DNA of 64,000 bases, taken from positions 53,621,457 to 53,685,456 of the forward strand of contig NC_080420.1 in NCBI RefSeq assembly GCF_029873635.1, read 5' to 3'. The stretch is from Malania oleifera (Eukaryota > Streptophyta > Magnoliopsida > Santalales > Ximeniaceae). Positions 61,360 to 64,000 of the stretch are shown here, in pieces. Each line of letters opens with the position of its first letter. Within the stretch, counting starts at the first letter, position 1. Both the position numbers and the translations under genes were made by a program. The notes beneath the pieces are model-generated. The model did not search any database, was not told the origin of the DNA, and worked only from the letters and a program-made list of their open reading frames with translations.

Positions 61360-62814
61360 TGGCTAGTTTAGGGAGTGGACATGGGTTAGCTGATTGAACC
61401 ATTATAAAATCTTATATGCCACTCTTATCTCTGGAGGCCCAAAAGCAACATAAGAGGTGATTTATTGGGTTTAATAAAAATTTAAAGTGTTTGATTCCAA
61501 AATTTAAAGCACATTACACAATCCAAGCAAACACACTAATAAAAAGCAATTTAAATAGAGGAGAGTAGAGAAGAGAGATTGAAAACACATTTATAATACT
61601 CTGAAAGTCCAACTTATGTCCATTCTCTCAAGGTTAACCACCTTGAGGTTCCACTACACCCTTTGCCTTAATGTCGACAAGGACACCTTTTATAATCTCC
61701 TTGCTTTCATGGAGGCAATATCACCAAGTTACAAAAAAAAGAGTCAATTCACTTGAGATTTTGCTCACAAGGAATGCTTTACAAGTTTAATATCAAAAGG
61801 GAACTCTCGAAGAATAGATGAATGGATGACACTTTGAGTTCTCTAAAATTTCTCTGGAGGATGAGCAAATTTGAGAACGAAGGGAATTTTTAAGAGAGAG
61901 AGAGTTTTGACACTCGATAAATAAGTTTATAGTTCTTAGCTTGCTTTCTTTGGGCTTAAATGGGTATATATATAGAGTTTAGAGAAAAACTAGCTATTTT
62001 GTGCCCGTTATGAAGGTTTTTTGGTTAGGCCAGTAGATTTCTTATAGAGGCCGATTAACTTGACACTAGCCATTAAAGAGAAAAGCCAGACCATTACAAG
62101 CAAAACTTGGCAGATCAATCAACTGCCTTTAGCTTCTGTCTAGACCAGTAGACCGCTCCATGTGGGTTGGTCAACTGCTCTAGGCTGCAAAGTCTAGTTC
62201 GATCTCCTTTTGAATAATTTTTGTTAGTTTAAGTCCAAAAGTGTCATTTCTTTAGTATTCTTAGAGATTTACACAATAGTGCTCAATACAATAGGGAGAA
62301 CAAATACAAATTTAAACAATTTATGTCTTCAAAAACTTCTCTCAATCCTTCAACAACTTTAACTCTAAATGGTCACCTATAAAATTACGTATTTAAATAA
62401 AGTGTGGTTCTCATTCTCAATGATAAAAAAACAATAGTAGTTTTAGAAAAAAATGTCTGTCTTTATAAAAAAGTTTTAAGGTATGAAATAACCTTAGTTA
62501 ATAAGGTTCCCAAACTTCAATGCCATTGATATGTCAAAATGCTCAATATGCTTAATGCACTATCATAAGAAAAATGTGATTAATATGCTCAAGATTCATT
62601 CATAAAGGTATATAAAATGACCAACTTAAAATGCCTTTCATTATGCTCAATAGATAAAAAGATATGCAATCGAAAATTTCATAAGAATGACATAAGAAAG
62701 CTCAAATTTACATGCTTTTCCCAAATAAAAACAATGCATTTTACAAAATTTTTGGCAAAATTTTAGCTTAAAAATTCAATAATCCATATACATCAAGCTG
62801 CACAAAAGTCAACA
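61360..62814 (-). repeat. Probable SIRE-like LTR, minus orientation
   Basis: It ends on the plus strand with AAAAGTCAACA (62814). A TATA-like TATATATATA (minus) is near 61965-61974. Upstream (61990-62200) is a cluster of AGACCAGTAGACCGC and TTGGTCAACTGC type motifs. Lower coordinates resemble the R-U5 layout of the other minus-oriented SIRE LTRs. The boundary at 61360 is a guess; no primer-binding site was seen. Confidence 0.4.
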
Positions 62815-62871
62815 ACTTAGTATTGTTCAACAATTTGTTAATAGAGTTCTACAATTATAAAACATAATCAT

Positions 62872-64000
62872 TGTTGACTTTTTGAATCCTATCCCGTTTT
62901 GATTATGATAAAACACAACTTCTTATTTGTGTGCTAAGTGTATGAACAAGTTTATGCTTCTGTAAGCACAAATGTTCAATGCAAAATGAAAGCCTTAAAG
63001 TATCTAAACAAGCACATCATTTGGCTGTATTCCATGTATATGTAAAGAGCGAAGCTTGGAGACCTTGGATTTTTAGGTTTCAATTATGCATGCATATCAT
63101 CTGATTTGAATTGAAGCTCTCATATGACCTTAGACTGACCTTAAGCACTCTATATTTCATGGAAAATTATTTTACAAATGTGCAAAAATTATTTCAAGTG
63201 TAAAAATCAGTTTTGGAATGAAAAACTCCAAAATAAGTTTTTCAAAAACCCCTTCATGTTCCGTTGCATTGATGAGAACTTTTCTAGATCAATCTGTTCT
63301 CATCTTAAACATTGTTCAACACAAAAGTTGTGGGATTTCCTCTTAGCTTTATTTTTATACCAAGGATGTTCCATTTGGAATTTTATAGAAAACGTAATGA
63401 CCAAAATACGAAAATGTGTCTGCGGTAGAAAATTCTCTTCATGTTTCTGTCGCCTCAATAGTGAGCGATTTTCTTAATGAATTATTTCTTATCTTAAACT
63501 GTGTTCAATAGGAAAGTTATGGAATTTTCTCTTGACTTTATGTTAATACCAAGAACGTCCAATTTAAAGTTTTTAATAAAAAGTTATACCTGAAATATTG
63601 AAAGGGGTTTGCAACCTCTTGGGAAAGGTGTAGAAACGGCCATAAAGCGGCTAGTTTTCAAAATAAATTATATTTTAACACCATAACGGTCATAAAACGG
63701 TTATATCTCCAATTTGCTTATAAATACCTTGGACAAACACTTGAACAAGTCAAGAAAATCATTTGGAAAGCCTACTTGCATATTCTTTGATTCGTACTCA
63801 TATTTGAAACCCATTTTGAAGATCAAGTTCATACTTTCTCCTACTCTTTCTTTTTGAAAATCCTTTTGGGGGAAATATTTTTGAGTTATTCAAGAAAGGC
63901 TTGAACATATATTCACACTCATATATATTGCTTGAAAGCCTTCTTGCATTTGATTTTACAAAGGTCAATCTTGAATAAAATATTTCTCCTAATCTTCTTT
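62872..64000 (+). repeat. SIRE-type LTR, plus orientation, continuing beyond the window
   Basis: It begins TGTTGACTTTTTGAATCC and TATCCCGTTTTGATTATGAT, matching the reverse complement of the LTR end at 53933. The TATA box TTATAAATACC is at 63718-63728. Just upstream, AACGGCCATAAAGCGGC (63634) and AACGGTCATAAAACGGTT (63685) are paired motif copies. The right end is outside. Confidence 0.72.
63285..63600. repeat. Diverged tandem duplication (about 189-bp step) inside the LTR
   Basis: CATCTTAAACATTGTTCAAC at 63301 recurs as TATCTTAAACTGTGTTCAAT at 63490. The following TTGTGGGATTTCCTCTTAG and TTATGGAATTTTCTCTTGA also correspond, as do ATACCAAGGATGTTCCA and ATACCAAGAACGTCCAA. Confidence 0.75.

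Overview
The window is nuclear DNA of a flowering plant, most likely a eudicot. It has a spliced gene with GT-AG introns, dense plant-type LTR retrotransposons (Tat-type Ty3/gypsy and SIRE-type Ty1/copia), an Au-like SINE, RTE and L1 LINE remnants, a CACTA-like array and MITEs. No operon, CRISPR array or recognisable tRNA or rRNA gene was seen. The species cannot be named from the sequence alone.

Layout. 1-9797: Tat-clade Ty3/gypsy element on the minus strand, its 3' LTR cut by the window edge. It has decayed gag, protease, RT, two RNase H domains and integrase, an antisense spliced ORF (2234-3946), and three unrelated tandem-repeat blocks next to the polypurine tract. 9798-11494: two SIRE-type LTR fragments. 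12404-21935: full-span SIRE-type Copia element (minus) with 1.9-kb LTRs and a perfect 5-bp target duplication (ACTAT), missing most of RT by internal deletion and carrying an extra ORF between pol and the 3' LTR. 22.1-22.6 kb: L1 LINE stub. 23151-25063: CACTA-like element with an AGTGACG inverted-repeat array. 25069-27415: solo LTR with target duplication GTATG.

29924-57144: the one clear host gene, cytosolic phosphoglucomutase on the plus strand. It has 18 exons, 1752 nt of coding sequence, 583 aa, an intact frame and all canonical splice sites, spread over 27.2 kb. The introns are swollen by insertions: a small non-autonomous LTR element (intron 1), an Au-like SINE (intron 5), a MITE (intron 7), and in the 9.2-kb intron 11 a hAT-type MITE, an RTE LINE and a 5' fragment of a SIRE-type element.

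57.1-64 kb: 3' flank, a decayed short-LTR Copia relic, a 56-bp tandem repeat and two further SIRE-like LTRs, one running off the window.

Most notable pattern: several unrelated LTR families each carry their own cluster of short quasi-palindromes just upstream of the LTR TATA box. In the 12.4-21.9 kb element the same cluster is repeated internally, immediately upstream of the extra 3' ORF, suggesting a second promoter. Everything here is read by eye; family names rest on recognised motifs, not on searches.
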